Shown here piece after piece: positions 42,275 through 54,442 of a stretch of 64,000 bases of DNA. The stretch's first letter is position 1. Each line of letters opens with the position of its first letter. The position numbers were made by a program, and so were the translations under genes. The DNA comes from Thelephora terrestris (taxonomy: Eukaryota; Basidiomycota; Agaricomycetes; Thelephorales; Thelephoraceae): assembly GCA_015956445.1 (NCBI GenBank), contig WIUZ02000027.1:1-64000 (forward strand), read 5' to 3'. The notes under the pieces were generated by a model. It saw nothing but the letters and a program-made list of their open reading frames with translations. It ran no database searches and was not told where the DNA came from.

Positions 42275-44805
42275 TCACGACCCTTTCGAGCGTTTCGAAA
42301 CGAGCCCTTTGTCCTTCTTCCCAATTACCGTGACGCCCTTCCCAGATTTCACTAGACTCTTGAGCGCGTCCTCCTTCTGGCGTTTGACGCCCTTCACCCT
42401 CGAGTGTGCATCAACTCCCTTGTTCAATTGCTCTCGCGTCCTCCGCTGCTTCTTGCGCTCTTTGTTCCTCTGCGCCCGCTTCTCCACCGGCGTCATCTCC
42501 GTACGCGAGCGGGGCGCCCTCGAAGACGGAGCCAGAAGCTCCTCGGGTGCAAGCATCGTCGACGCGGTTTGCGATGTCGGTAACGCCGATTCGAGAGATG
42601 CCGCAGCAACGTTGCCAACGCTCACTATACTAGCTTTCGGCTGTGATTGTGAATGAATGTAAGGATTTGTCGTCGAGAACGTAATTGATTGGATAACTTG
42701 CCTGCTTGGGCGTGAAATGCGCATTGCAAAGTGCATCGAGCTTGGCACAGATCTTTTCCCATTGCCTCTCGATCTCTTCGTGTTCCTTTTTCAGTTTGCC
42801 GTCCCTATCTTCACCTGTGGCGCCGCCGTTCTGGGCTGCGGAATACTCATCCTCGTAGATCTCCGCCAACGACTGAGCGGATTTCGTATCTTGGAGGTGG
42901 ATAAGTTTCGATGGGAGGAAGGGTTTCTCATCCACCGGACGGCGTCGGCTGACATCGTCGTAATTATTGGCCAGGATACGAGATTTGATCATCTCCTCGA
43001 GCTCCTGGACAACCTCCTCCGTCACGACGGGAACGGACTTCATGACCCGCTCAAAGTCCAGATCTTCCTCGAGAAGTGAATTCTGAGGTCGATTTCGTGC
43101 GGTAACCTCTCCAGCGAGAGTCCACTTCTTTGGAGCAACGTTTTCTGCCTCCAGGGCTGTGATCTGCTCCTTCAAAGCTGCCATGCGCTTCTGGTGATTC
43201 GTGAGGCCTGCACACAGAGTTTAGCAACAGCCCGCAGTCAACGCCGTGTGATTCACCTTCTTCAGGTTCCTCTTCGCTGTCCTCCTCAGCGAAGAGATCA
43301 TCTTTAAGTCTTTCGATTGCTTGCCGTCCCGTCTGGCCAATCTCTTGATCATCTCCCTCGCTGTCTGCATCGTCATCCTCTTCATCATCGTCCACATCGA
43401 ACTCCTCCTCGTCGTCCTCATCATCGTCCTCATCTTCCGAGTCTTCCTCGTAATCTTGATCTACATCCATGTGGCCGTTCACCATTCCATCCTCATCTCC
43501 AAATTCTTCAAATTCTTCCTCGTCGTCCACCTCTTCTTCCCAAAATACGGGAGTATTGACGGGCAGCCCTCTCCCTTTCGGCTTGATCTTCTTGACTTTA
43601 ACCTCCTCATGGAACCGGACCTTCCCCGCTTTCGCTCTCGCCGGTGACTTTTTCGTTGACATACCAGGAGGCGGGTCAAAGAAATCTCCATACATGGGTT
43701 CTGCGAGGAGGAATGATCCAGAAATTTCCACCGCCAATGATAACCGTACTCACCAGCCTCGTCTGTCCCTCCATTCAGTTTCGGGTCATCGGCAAAAGCA
43801 AAGTAATCAACCGATCCTGCGTCGCTCTCCGAGTCCTCGTCTTCGTCAAGGGATTTTAACCGCCCGCGTGAAACGTGTTTCGATTCCGCCTCATCGGTCT
43901 CTGCATTAAAGGCCGCCAAATCGAAGAACCCGTCGTCGAGTTGGGAACCTGCCAAAGGTTTGGATCGTCGTAAAAGCCGTGAAGAACGTGAAGGTCCGGG
44001 GCTAGCCAGAGCCTCCGGATCCTTGAGAGTCATGACTTCCTCCCCAAATTCCTCGCCATCGTCGTCTTCGTCCTCGGATTCCTCGTCGCCCACTTCCTCT
44101 TCACCATCCCCGTCAACCTCGGCGCCTTCAAGCAATCGTTTCAGGACATCAGGTTCCATGCCCAGCGATTTGATATCCTCCTGCGAGAGATCCTCAAACC
44201 TCAACTTCTTTCGAGCACTCCCACCTTCCTCTTCGTCCCCATCGTCATCGCCACCAACGCCATTCAACAATCGCATATCCGCATCTTCGTCCAACATGAG
44301 CGACCCGTCCAGGGCCTTCGAGAGCATCTCGCACACTCCCTTGGCTCTAAGCTCCAACTGAGCCCAGACCTGCTCCGGACCAGCACCCTCGACGAACAAC
44401 GAAGTCAAAGGCGTCTGGTCAAAAGCGGCGATCTTGGGGGGAGACCTCTTCCTCTTCCCGTTGAGCGCCTTTGTCTGGGACCGCGTTACGGGAGCTTCCT
44501 CAGGACTTAACGAAGACAAAAGTTCGGATATGTGGGGACGAGAGGTAGTTTCCGATTCCAACGCTGCAAAGAGGAAATAAAAATTAAGCCGCGACGACAC
44601 GAGGCTCTCTGGGTCAACAACGAGGCTCACGAGCCACAACGTGGATGCCCTCACCTAGGTCAAAAAGGAATTTTGTCGCGTTCAACGCGGCGGACTGGAT
44701 GTCGGTGCTACCGGAGGCAAAATTGTGCAAGTCCGAGTCGATAACATTTGCGAGGTTGGACAGGACGGTTGGGAGGACGACCTCTTGATCTGAATCTTCG
44801 GACAT
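42275..44805 (-). CDS. MPP10: U3 snoRNP protein MPP10
   Basis: Exons 44805-44655, 44563-43754, 43700-43257, 43207-42702 and 42640-42275 give 758 residues. The protein has very long acidic Asp/Glu tracts, then conserved MPP10 motifs (EPMYGDFFDPP, PKKWTLAGE, LIHLQDTKSAQSLAEIYE, CNAHFTPK) and a basic, Arg/Lys-rich C-terminus. MPP10 acts in the small-subunit processome with IMP3 and IMP4 in 18S rRNA processing in the nucleolus. The last intron (42641-42701) has a GC donor in the context CAG|GCAAGT. It is followed 159 bp downstream by the SEC9 start, same strand. Confidence 0.94.
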
Positions 44806-44912
44806 GAAAGAAAAATGCAAAAGCAGCAAGCCGCGATCACGTGCCGAGCCATAAAAGAAACCTTTGCTTTTTCTACTTTCTGCGAATACTCGGAATCCAA
44901 TTATTGAAAAGG

Positions 44913-46392
44913 TTACAGCGCCTCCTGCGTCAGTACCTTGGCGAGTTCGAATAAATCCACCAACATCGGAGCTACAGCCTCGATCTCTTCGATTTCGTAA
45001 CCCATCTCAGCCTCGAACGCGAGCCGTGCATCCTCCCTTGCGATCGCGATCGTTTGGACAACGGGCGGAAGATCCTCCAAAGCAACGCACTCGACGACCG
45101 CATCCCCAACTTCACCCGCTCTCCTCTTCTCAGCCTTCATATCCTCAAGCTGACCCTCGACCTCCTCCGATACCGCATCCAACGACCCAGAAAGGTCTGA
45201 GTCGGCCAACGAGCTCCGTTCCATCGCTTCTAACAATTCTTCGATCTGCTCCTCCACAGATGCGCCCTTTCGAACGTCTGGTAGGCTCGTGGCCTCTCGG
45301 TATTGTGGCTGGAATCCGGGGTAGGGGCTATAGTTCGGGACGGGCGCCGAAAATCTCCTCCGTTCGTCATATCCAACACTACCTCCCCCATATGCGCCTT
45401 CTCCGTATGCGAACGAGCTACGTCCTCCAGGATACCCGTGCCCGTATTGCGGTTGTCCAATAGTGGCAGAGATCTTGCGGTCCGGATACTCCTCGTACAC
45501 TTCATTGATCCAGGGTCGGGTGTTGCCTTGCATTTGAGGGAACGAATTGTACCTCCCATCTCCAAGCTCGTAGTCTCCGAAATTTGGATAACTGGAAGTC
45601 CCATAGTCTTCCTCCAGGGGTCGCTCGAGAAAATCCACGCTTGCACGCTTCCACTCCAGTTCCCTACTCCGTTCCTGGGCCGCGGCCTTCTTCCCCCGCG
45701 ACTTCGATCTCGACATCATTCCGAGCACGATATCAGTCAGAGTAGACTGTTGGAACGAGATAGCAGTGAGTCAGACGCATGTATTGAAAATTCTAGCGCA
45801 GACTCACCTTGGACTTCAATTCCCTTTCGATCGCTTCTCGTTGCACCGCTGGGGTGAACCGATTGTAAACAATCTTGCGGGGGTCTGGTTTCCTCAAAAC
45901 GTGCTTCTTTGGTCTCAACGAACGCTGGTGAAGGTTTTTATCGCGCTCGAGCTTGGCTCGTGGGGCTAAAACTTGGACTCACGGGCACATGCTCCATCTC
46001 CTGGTTCGCCACAGCTTCCCTTAGCAACCTCCGCTTGACCCGTCTCCCCCTCGACCTCCTGAAAATCGCTTCGTACTCAAGTATTCCCTATCATGTGCAA
46101 CTTTGAGTGAGATATACCCACACCTCGATGGAGAGTACTAGAACGATTGCTCTGGACGTACGGTCGCAGTTTCACCAGGGTTGTTCAGCTCGTACTCCAC
46201 CATCCTCTGGTACTTGACGCTGTTGTTATACTGTTGTTCTTTCATCCCCCTCTCGTGGTCTTCTTCGTCAATTCTCTTCATCCGCTCGTGGGCGAGCCTG
46301 GCCATGTGAAGCATAGCTTCGTTGCGCTGCTTGGTGAGGACGTCTTCCTCCCCGTCCGGCTTCCGCTTCAGCGTTGGTATGTTCAGAGGCAT
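44913..46392 (-). CDS. Conserved-looking hypothetical protein, 428 aa
   Basis: Exons 46392-46162, 46087-45983, 45924-45808 and 45746-44913; frame kept at each junction, so the small N-terminal ORF and the large C-terminal ORF are one gene. The start is the ATG at 46392. Residues 1-75 are helical and charged (KQRNEAMLHMARLAHERMK). A basic Arg-rich segment (RRSRGRRVKRRLL) and a Ser/Tyr/Gly-rich low-complexity middle follow. The last 100 residues are acidic and helical. I do not recognise the family. The basic region hints at nucleic-acid or nuclear function, but that is weak. Its stop is 107 bp upstream of the MPP10 start. Confidence 0.75.
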
Positions 46393-46751
46393 GTGTGCAC
46401 ACAAACAGGGAGGGTGCAGAAGCGTTGGATCGAACCCTGGGTTCCGGAATCAAGTTCCCCACCCCTGTCTGGTCTATAAAACGTGACGTTTCAGATTATA
46501 TGCACTCGTAAGGTAGTAAGACGGAAGTGGAAACGACAGCTAGGGTTAAATAGCAATGCACGAAGAATGAACGTATGTGGGTCAAAGAATGGTGATTTCG
46601 AAGTTGAGAGGGGAAGGATCGAAAGGGTTCAAAGGGAAATAAAGAAAGAACTGGAAACGAAAGACTTGGAGAAACGAAAATCTATGTCCGGAGAGCAAAC
46701 GGCACAACGGTAGGGAGATCGCCACCTAACACTCAACATTGTGCTCTGAAT
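46393..46751. other. Intergenic, nothing supported
   Basis: 360 bp between the 428-aa gene start and the end of the three-RRM gene. A short plus-strand Lys/Arg-rich ORF (46483-46713) is not supported. Confidence 0.4.
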
Positions 46752-49650
46752 TCAACGACCCCCGTTCGCCCAGTGAGAGATAGGCTGAGTTCCATTCCTG
46801 TGGTCAAATCCGTGATTGAAACCGTGCCTATGGCTGTTTGGAGAGGCAAAAATGTTTCCGTCATTAGGATTTGTGCGTTGCTGATGGCGCTGATTACGCC
46901 GGCCGCGGTGTGAGTCACGCGATTGATGATGATGGGGTGCCGAGCCAACCATCGGGAAGGTTGGTGCATGACGACCGGGGGTCATCTGGCCTTGCGCGGG
47001 GAAATGCATGTATGCTCCAGGTGCGTTGATGTGAGGGGTAGTTGGGCCGGCGGACGTCCACTGCATCGGATTGTATGATGGGTAGGGGTGGCTAGCAACA
47101 GGATGGAGGGGAGCAGGCGGGGGCGGTGTCGCCTGGGTCATGGCAGGAGCATGACCAGGAGGTGGAGTGGCAGCATTGCGTATTTCTGGGCCGTCACTCT
47201 GGAAATCAGAGTAGTAGCCGCTGTGTTCAGTTGCATTGTAAACAGGTTTGATGGGCGTATGGGGGCCATGGGGTTGGGACGAGGCAGCCGGAGGATCTGT
47301 GGGTGCGGGAGGGGGTGCCACAGCATAGGGGTTATACACAGCAGTAGTCGGGGGTGGATACGGCTGCATGTGTCCGTATGTTGGATACCCATGGTAGTAG
47401 TGCATGGGGTAGGGGTAATGTGGATAGCTCCATGGAGTAGCCGGGTAGTAAGGATGGTAGGGGTAGGGGACAAAGGATGTTTGGCTTGGCGTGGATGGCT
47501 GAGGTGTTGCTGTGACAGAAGCTGAGGCTTCCAAAGGCCCTGCTTTGTCCGGATGGAGCGTCGGGTATGGGTTTACGGATCCACCGCTGGGATCAGCGTG
47601 CAGGGTGTAACCTATATCAGGAATAGCGAGGCTTTCATGATTGTCGCCTCCCACAAAATGGCGTTGAACACCGCGTCTCCAAGCGAACCGGCCAGGTGGA
47701 TTCAAGTCACGAATCTGGACTCGAATTCTGCGGCCGTCGTGAACGTGATCGTTCTCTTCCTCGATGGCTTTCCTTGGGGAGTCCGTATTGTCAAATTTGA
47801 CAAACGCAAAGGACGAGCCCTTCTTCACGGCTACCAAACAAAAAGTTCAATCCAGTGGATTACGCATCAGAGCGACAGTAACGCACTTGGACGAATCAGT
47901 TGAACCTCCTCGAGTCCCGAGAAACGACCAAAGACGTTTCGGACATCCTCTTCTTCCCATGAGGGTGGTAAACCACCAACGAACAAGGAGGCGTAATCGT
48001 ACTGGAGGGGTCCACTCCCTCCACCAAATCCTCCGGGGAACTGTGAGCTATATGGAGTCGTCGGAGTGCTGGAGAAAGTCAATGGGGTCGTGGGAGAGAT
48101 AGAGCCACTCGTAAATCCGGGTGTAGGAGGGACAGATCCGTACTCAGATGTCGTTTTGAGGGTGCGAGAGGAGTCACTAGGAGGGAGAGTCTCATCGTCG
48201 GCCCAGCTGACTGGCTTTCCTACGAGGGGAGGAAACCCATCCTCAGAGAGCGAATTTCTGCGAGTAGGGACATCGGAGTTGGCTATTGCCGGATCAATAC
48301 CTTTATCGTTACGATTGGAGGAATGCCTGGAGAGCGCAGCGTCTGATTGCGCGCGCGGAAGCATCGTAACGGGGGAATGCCTGATCCGTTCCTCGACAGG
48401 AGGAATGACCGGCGTGCGTTGGCTGGACCTTCCTTGATCTTTTGGGCAATTTTGGTGCGCCCAGGTGACCGTAAGATGAGGAACCGTCCTTAGAGTCTGA
48501 TGGGTTTCAATGTAAGTACAAGCGGGCGGAGTATATAAACGAACTGACCATCAAGGCATTCACTGCGTCCTCACGGTGGTTGAAATTCACTTCCCAAACG
48601 CTGGGGTCCATCCCGGAAGATCTGGGGGCCGCGTGGAGGGAGTTAGCCGTAACGTCTGAGAGGAAATCAGGAAACGAAAGGGCAACGTATATCAGGGGAC
48701 AAACCCGGAACGATGGTTTTGATCTCATCCACGGGGCCAAAGAAACCAACAATCTGGTGAACAGCCTGTGACAAAAGTCAGTGGTGTGCCTGAGTGCGCG
48801 TAGAAGTGCCTCACATCCGCGTTAAAAGATAGGGGCGACAACAAGAGACCATCTTCATCGGTGTCGTTTTCTGAGGGATGTTCCCGAGCACTTTCGTTAT
48901 ACTTGATAGAGAAGTATCTGCTGGCATATGTTAGACGCATATAATGTCATCCAATAGGGATGTTTTACCTCGCTCCTTGGGTCTTGTAAAGTCTCATTGC
49001 AGTCGCGGGTTCGATAGGCTTGAGTGATCCTGTTTCAGAAATGTCTCCCGTGGACGGGTCTGTAGGGGTGAACATGGCGGGTGCACTAAGAGGCGTCAGT
49101 AAGATGAAAGCTGGTAGAAGGACCAACAAACCGGTATGAGAGGTGAAGGGCTCGCGAGGACCGAGCCTTTTCGTATCGAAGGGTACGACCAAAGAACGGC
49201 GGAGGAGGTTTAGCATGGAGGGTAGCAATAAGTTGAGCAGCGCTCTCCGCAGACTATCGACGTGGTCAGAGAGCGCAAGGAAAGTGCCTACACGGAAACA
49301 CAAACTTGGCATTGAACAAAAGCACAGACACCACCATGATTAGGATCGCGGACGACCTTGATGTTCCTGATCTCGGCGTAGGGAGAGAGATGATCGTAGA
49401 GGGCACGGATCAACTCCCTGTGATCCATTGCGGAGGGGAGACTTCCGACGAAGACGCTTGCCTGGTGGGGCAGCTTTTGGAGATCTCCACACCCGGGGGC
49501 GAGTGTGCATGCAGAGTGGTGTGCCAGCTGAGGCGTGGCAGTGGAAGGGGAAGATAACTCTGTCTGCGGGATGGACGGGGACGCAGGGGCAAGAGAGGCG
49601 AAGCGGGTGCCCCATCGTCGGGGACTGGTATCGACGAACTTTTTGGGCAT
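46752..49650 (-). CDS. Three-RRM RNA-binding protein (eight exons)
   Basis: Exons 49650-49306, 49253-49132, 49085-48969, 48917-48815, 48765-48705, 48655-48549, 48496-47887 and 47830-46752; 847 residues, frame kept. RRM1 is at about 64-155 (SVFVGSLP as RNP2, GGVCAFVQ as RNP1). A degenerate RRM spans about 195-285 (FFGPVDEIKTI). RRM3 is at about 455-530 (SLFVGGLPP, SSFAFVKF, split by an intron). The C-terminus is low-complexity, rich in Pro, Tyr, His and Gly, with many PYP/PHY repeats, and probably self-associating. Likely post-transcriptional regulator in cytoplasmic RNPs. It shares a 192-bp divergent promoter with RPB6. Confidence 0.85.
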
Positions 49651-49842
49651 ACTGTGCTTAGCTCTGTGGAAGTAGATGGTGGTGGTCGATGGAAGAGGGA
49701 GGAAGATATTCAGATTTTACTTTTATTTCTCCCAGAATTTCTCTGGCTTTGGTTCGATTTCGAACATGGCTCAGGCTGATTTTGATAAAGTGAGGGGAAG
49801 AAATTCGGTCCTGTGCTCGGCAATTCCCGATTGAGTCTGATC
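49651..49842. promoter_or_regulatory. Divergent promoter between the three-RRM gene and RPB6
   Basis: 192 bp separate the two ATGs (49650 minus, 49843 plus). It contains pyrimidine-rich DNA and no obvious TATA box, common for fungal housekeeping genes. Confidence 0.6.
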
Positions 49843-50495
49843 ATGTCCGACGACGAGTACGGCGGTGGCGGTGGAGGCGACTACGATTACGGTGGCCAGA
49901 GGTGTGTCTACAGGTTACTGGTTTGCTAACTACAATCCTGAATCGGACACTAGCTTTACAGAGGATGCCTTTGTTCGTAACTCATACGCGTCTTCTACAC
50001 GTCCACCGAATTGATTGTTTGCGAAAAGAACGATGAAGGATACGACCTCTTGGCTGAAAACAACCAGGATGGCGAACAGGCTGGTATAGATGAGGAACGT
50101 GATGCCACTCAGCAAAACGAAACCGATGGTTATGCTGGCGGTGACCAGGAGATGGTGGACACCCAAGCCACAGCCGCGCCCGCCCAACAACCAGGCGAAC
50201 GCCAACCAAACAAGGTCCGTATCACCACTCGGTACTTGACCAAGTACGAGAGGGCTCGTGTCCTCGGTACGCGGGCTTTGCAGATCAGGTATGTCCGTTA
50301 TAACACCGTCTGAAGAATTTTCTCACTTCCCGCAGCATGAACGCGCCCGTTCTTGTCCCGCTGGATGGCGAGACGGACGCGCTCCAGATCGCAATAAAAG
50401 AGCTATCACAGCGAAAAATCCCCTTGATTATTAGGAGATACCTCCCAGACGGGTCGTTCGAAGACTGGAGCGTCTCCGAGCTTATTAGTGATTAG
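49843..50495 (+). CDS. RPB6: RNA polymerase I/II/III shared subunit RPB6 (ABC23)
   Basis: Exons 49843-49901, 49954-49972 (19 bp), 50029-50288 and 50336-50495 give 165 residues. The N-terminus is acidic and Gly/Asp-rich, as usual. The conserved core reads [22 protein letters not shown], then [33 protein letters not shown], the full RPB6/omega signature. It is common to all three nuclear polymerases and helps assemble the largest subunit. The 19-bp exon and the following donor GTTCGT are the least certain parts of the model. Confidence 0.95.
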
Positions 50496-50606
50496 CGATC
50501 GATGTCTTGCCCCACTTCCATCTGTTATACACGTGCATCCCGGCTGACCCGCCGCCGTTTATGGTCCGGATGAATACAAGTAATATTAAACAAAAGCCCT
50601 ACGAGG

Positions 50607-52478
50607 CTACCGCTGACCCCCTCGGTACCTCGGCAGGAAGCGAGGCACGGGGTGTGGCAAGCCGCCCTCGACCACACCGTGCCGATCGACTTTCATCGGG
50701 CTAACATTGCCAAAAAGGTCAGAAAAGCTCTTCCTGAATCTTTTTCTCTCCCTCGCTACAGCATCAGCACCCTCTCCGTCGACGTGCATCGGGCTTCCAA
50801 ACCACGTGGTCGACGTCTTTCCCTTCTTCGCCGGCGTCTTGTACACTGGTTCTCTGTCCACCTTCATCGGAGTCAACGTGTTGGCTACCTCAGAGGCGAA
50901 CAGCGGTCTCCGCTCTTCATCGGTCATCCTAGAGGCCGTTTTCCCTGCAGCACCTCGGCGTTTTGATGGACTAGACTCGATATCTGAGTAATGTGACATC
51001 GACCCCCGTCGTTTTGCTGGAGATGCAGGCGGTGTTGACAGAGGTCTCGACGGTTCGGTTGCCTGTTTCGGGGAGACATTTTCCTTGTGGCTTTTGATGG
51101 CTAAACCAGATGTCAAGGAGACGTTACAAAAAACGTGACGGACGAGACACTGACCCCCAAACACCCCATTTGAAATCCTGAACGGGCTCAGACCTTCCAC
51201 CAACGTTGTCTGGTGCTCCCAGTCTGCCGGTTTGTGCTTCTTCCAATCCGCAATCACCTTCTCTGTCCATGAGTCCGTATCCCCCTCGACGTGATAATCG
51301 ATCACCCCATCCCATTCGCTCCCAGGCGACGTCTTGTTTACGAAGATCACGACGCCTGGTGTCTTCGGGCCCTTTCGGGCGTGGGCCACCTTGGCGAATT
51401 CCTTCACAAGCTTCTTAAGACCGTGCACCTTGAGGGAGGTCCCCATGATTATCACCAGGTCGGGTCCTTTCCGCACATCCGCGGCTTGTATTTGGCCGAT
51501 CTCATCACCCAATGGGTGAGGTTCATCGTACAACACGATAGCAGGCCGAAGTGTCCCTATTCTTAGGGCTCGTGCCGAACGTGCGACTCGGGCTTGGGCT
51601 GACAGGCCACCGTCAACCCAGGGTACGGTAGATACGTTCAGGGAACTTACAGCGTGCGGTACAGTCGGGACAATCAGGTGGAAATCCTTGGCTGAACATC
51701 TCCAGGTACGACGTTGAACAGGGATAGTCTGCTGAGCACACTGTGCATCGTACACGGTGGATATCGCCATGAAGCTGAACGTTCCGAACGTCCTTGATCT
51801 TTAATTTGGCCTTGGCCTTCCCTTTCGCCTTCGAAGGACTGGGAGCTTTAGCTTCTTGACTAGAACTGCCAAGTAAACCAGCTCGCTCCTCTAATCCGTC
51901 GATATTTTGCGTGTACGATCTGAGAAGTCGACCCTTAGCATCGAGGGTCTTAATGAATCGGTGGGTGGGTGACGGGGACGCGTCGTCGATAGCCTGTTTC
52001 AAGCCGGCAATGAAGGAATAGAACACAGAGGTGGAAACGGGATTGCGGAACAGTGACGCGTCAAACAGATCGCGTCCCTTGAGGACAACATCGGGGTGTT
52101 TCTGTTTCACGAGGTTATATAAGCCACCCTGAGACCGGAAGTCCTGGAACGGCGTGGCCATCAGCACGAAAACACGTGTAGATTGTGGAGAGACTGCCTG
52201 ACTGGAATTCCACACGAACAAGAGATCCCAGCTCCCGTCACGACTACGATCCGTTTGCTCTTCGTCACAGCCAGGGATAAATTCAACAGAGTTCTCCTGA
52301 CCGACGCGTCCTTTGCGCCGGAATCCAGCGGCAGCGTGAGGGGCATGATGGAGGTTAGTGGTAAGACCGATGCGACGACGACTGGTGAAGGTGAGGTTAT
52401 GTGAAGAGGAGAGACCAAGGGAAATGTGGGAAATCTGCCGCTCGCCCCCGCTGCGAATGATCCTCGATCATTTCCCAT
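50607..52478 (-). CDS. HST3/HST4-type sirtuin (NAD-dependent deacetylase)
   Basis: Exons 52478-52203, 52143-51651, 51598-51155 and 51100-50607 give 568 residues. An ATG at 52346 would give 524 and is equally possible. Sirtuin motifs in order: TGAGIS, GIP-DFRS across intron 1, TQNIDGLE, catalytic His in QLHGD, a C-x2-C ... C-x2-C zinc site, GTLRPAIVLYDE, IIMGTSLKVHG and a NKTSPG segment. This matches fungal Hst3/Hst4, which remove acetyl from histone H3 Lys56. A disordered, phosphorylatable Ser/Pro/Lys-rich tail includes repeated MKVDR motifs (PMKVDR). Intron 2 has two possible acceptors six bases apart. It is convergent with RPB6, 111 bp between stops. Confidence 0.9.
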
Positions 52479-52939
52479 CACCTTCCTAAAACGCGCTCCC
52501 GGAATTCTCACGTGAAACTGGCACCAACGTCATGCAAACTTCCCAAACGGGCAACCCAGGTGGCATTAACTATCAGCCGTGCAACTCAACGGGGTGACCT
52601 GGGGTGACGGTTCGAAGTCACTGCATCATTCCTTGGAAGCTGGTTGGAGGGTCACGGGTTTTATACGAATCTAGGATACTAAGGGTAAGGGTGCTGTACG
52701 AATATACGAGCTCGTTACAAAAAAAAACTCCAGGAGTCGGTCCAGGCCCAGGATCTCGCGTGGCTTGTGTAACTTGCATCGTTTGTGCATCTCGTCCCTC
52801 TTGTGTGTCTAGCAAGTTTTGTACCTCCAACAAAACTCCCTGAGCATCGTGAGACCTGCATATATTCTCACATCAAGCGTATATTCCACCTGTTTATGGA
52901 CAACTATTAGGATAGATAAGACCTTGACCTAGGTCCATA
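52479..52939. other. No supported gene
   Basis: Upstream of the sirtuin gene, then repeat-poor DNA up to the F-box fragment. Confidence 0.4.
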
Positions 52940-53431
52940 TCACAACGCACTGGCAATGAGCAGAGTCGACCCTCCTATATAATCATCTGTGGCACGCGTG
53001 TGAATTGTCCGTCTCTCGCAAGTGACCACGGGCCTGCAAACGAGGTATCTAAATCCCCCACTTACCCATCCATTTTTTACAGGAATGAGACTTGCGTCGA
53101 ATACATTATTATATTCTTCTATGAGGATAGGGTACTGAAGCTTGAGGTCTTGAAGGCTCTGGAAGAGTCCAATGAAATACACGATCTGTCGGGAAGAGCC
53201 TTTGGGCCATCTGAGGGCATGGAGCCGAAGTGTTGTTGAAAGGTGTCCGAAGCACTCTCGAAGATCCGGAATAAAGCTGGATACCTGGAGATCATCGATT
53301 CCAAGTTCCTGAAGGTTGTTGAGCGCAGAAAAGTAACACAGGTTGCGTCCTCCGAACTCTTCACGAGTGAACCGGCGGTCACCATCCCAATGGCGGATTC
53401 GAAGTTCCCCATGGATAAGCGGGGCATCCAA
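52940..53431 (-). pseudogene. F-box family fragment with internal deletion
   Basis: 163 open residues align to the family: CYFSALNNLQELGIDDL, GHLSTTLRLHALRWP, SSRQIVYFIGLF, then a jump straight to the C-terminal FRYLVCRPVVTCERRT and ASAL. The F-box, the middle and the intron region are missing. It is probably non-functional unless it serves as a short LRR-like fragment. Confidence 0.75.
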
Positions 53432-54442
53432 ACCGACTGTATTGACCTAAAGTAACCTGGAAAGTCCCGGTGCTCATCGATTCGTCGCCCTGGTCAAAGA
53501 TAATGGGAGTCGGATTGAGTTTTGACCGATCCTGTTCGGTCCAACAACACACTGCTTCCGCGCATTGCCTTGATTGCTGAGGCAGTGTGGAGTAACTTGT
53601 AGGCTGGGTTGGACGTGTGCTAACGGTTGGGCGGGGTGTAAGCAATGCGAACCGGACTAACCGGCATGCACGAGCCTCGGCACAAGTTTACTTACAGTCC
53701 CCTCCTCGTTTTTCTCTCACCACATTGAGTGGGCCCCTTATTGTCTGGTCTGTATTTAGAATGGGCGGATGCAAGGCCACATTGTGTGACGCCGTTTACT
53801 CTGGACACCCCTCGTGCTAAAACAAATATTATCATCCGGGTAACATATTACCGCCCCATATTGAACTGCTCCAGCTAACCGATTAAGGTTGGCGATGGAA
53901 TCGCCGGGTTGGTCGGAACGAGGCAGCACTTGTTTCTTGTTTCTACTGTGCAATTGTCATCAGTCCAAACCGATCATATGATGGGCGGTGGAGGTTGTGC
54001 GTCAGATGAGTGGCTCCCTTACCAACTTGTGGATTGTACCGTCCTAGGTCCGCCCAGATGAACGTGGACACCTTGTGAGTGACGACGCCGTGGAAGGTTC
54101 AGTTGTAACCGGGGACATGATCGTCAATGCAGGGTGTAGTTTGATCCTAGATATCGTGGGGCCTTGGGAGTGTGTGCGGGCGAATCGGAGTATCCGTGAT
54201 ATGATGACGGATTTCAGGAGGAACCTGCCGGGTGTTACAGAAAACAAAATGCACAAAGTCGTGACCGGAATCACGCCCTGTTCGGATCCCGGGTCCCAGG
54301 TGTTCTCCCCTTCCCTCCCATCTCCCCAACTCTACCCTCTCAACCTGGATCAGCTTTCCGGAGCCTTAGCTGAAAACAACTGCCGCAAGTGCATCCTCCC
54401 CGGACAGAACACACTGTAGCGACAACACCGGTGACAACGATC
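53432..54442. other. No supported gene, about 1 kb
   Basis: The last 150 bp (about 54300-54440) resemble the leader of the 56.96-kb paralog (GCAACTGCATCCTC / CGCAAGTGCATCCTC, CAACACCGGTGAC). This marks the duplicated 5' region of the F-box gene that follows. Confidence 0.45.

Noticed and set aside
43317-43647. Plus-strand ORFs opposite the MPP10 acidic tracts
   Set aside because: They are antisense readings of Asp/Glu codon runs, with Ile/Phe/His-rich low-complexity products.
46425-46445. GGGTTCGATCC-like B box on the minus strand suggesting a tRNA gene
   Set aside because: The flanking arms do not pair into a T stem and there is no A box at the right distance.
54075-54419. 114-aa plus-strand ORF upstream of F-box copy 2
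   Set aside because: It lacks an ATG start, and its end matches the untranslated leader of the paralog at 56.9 kb.
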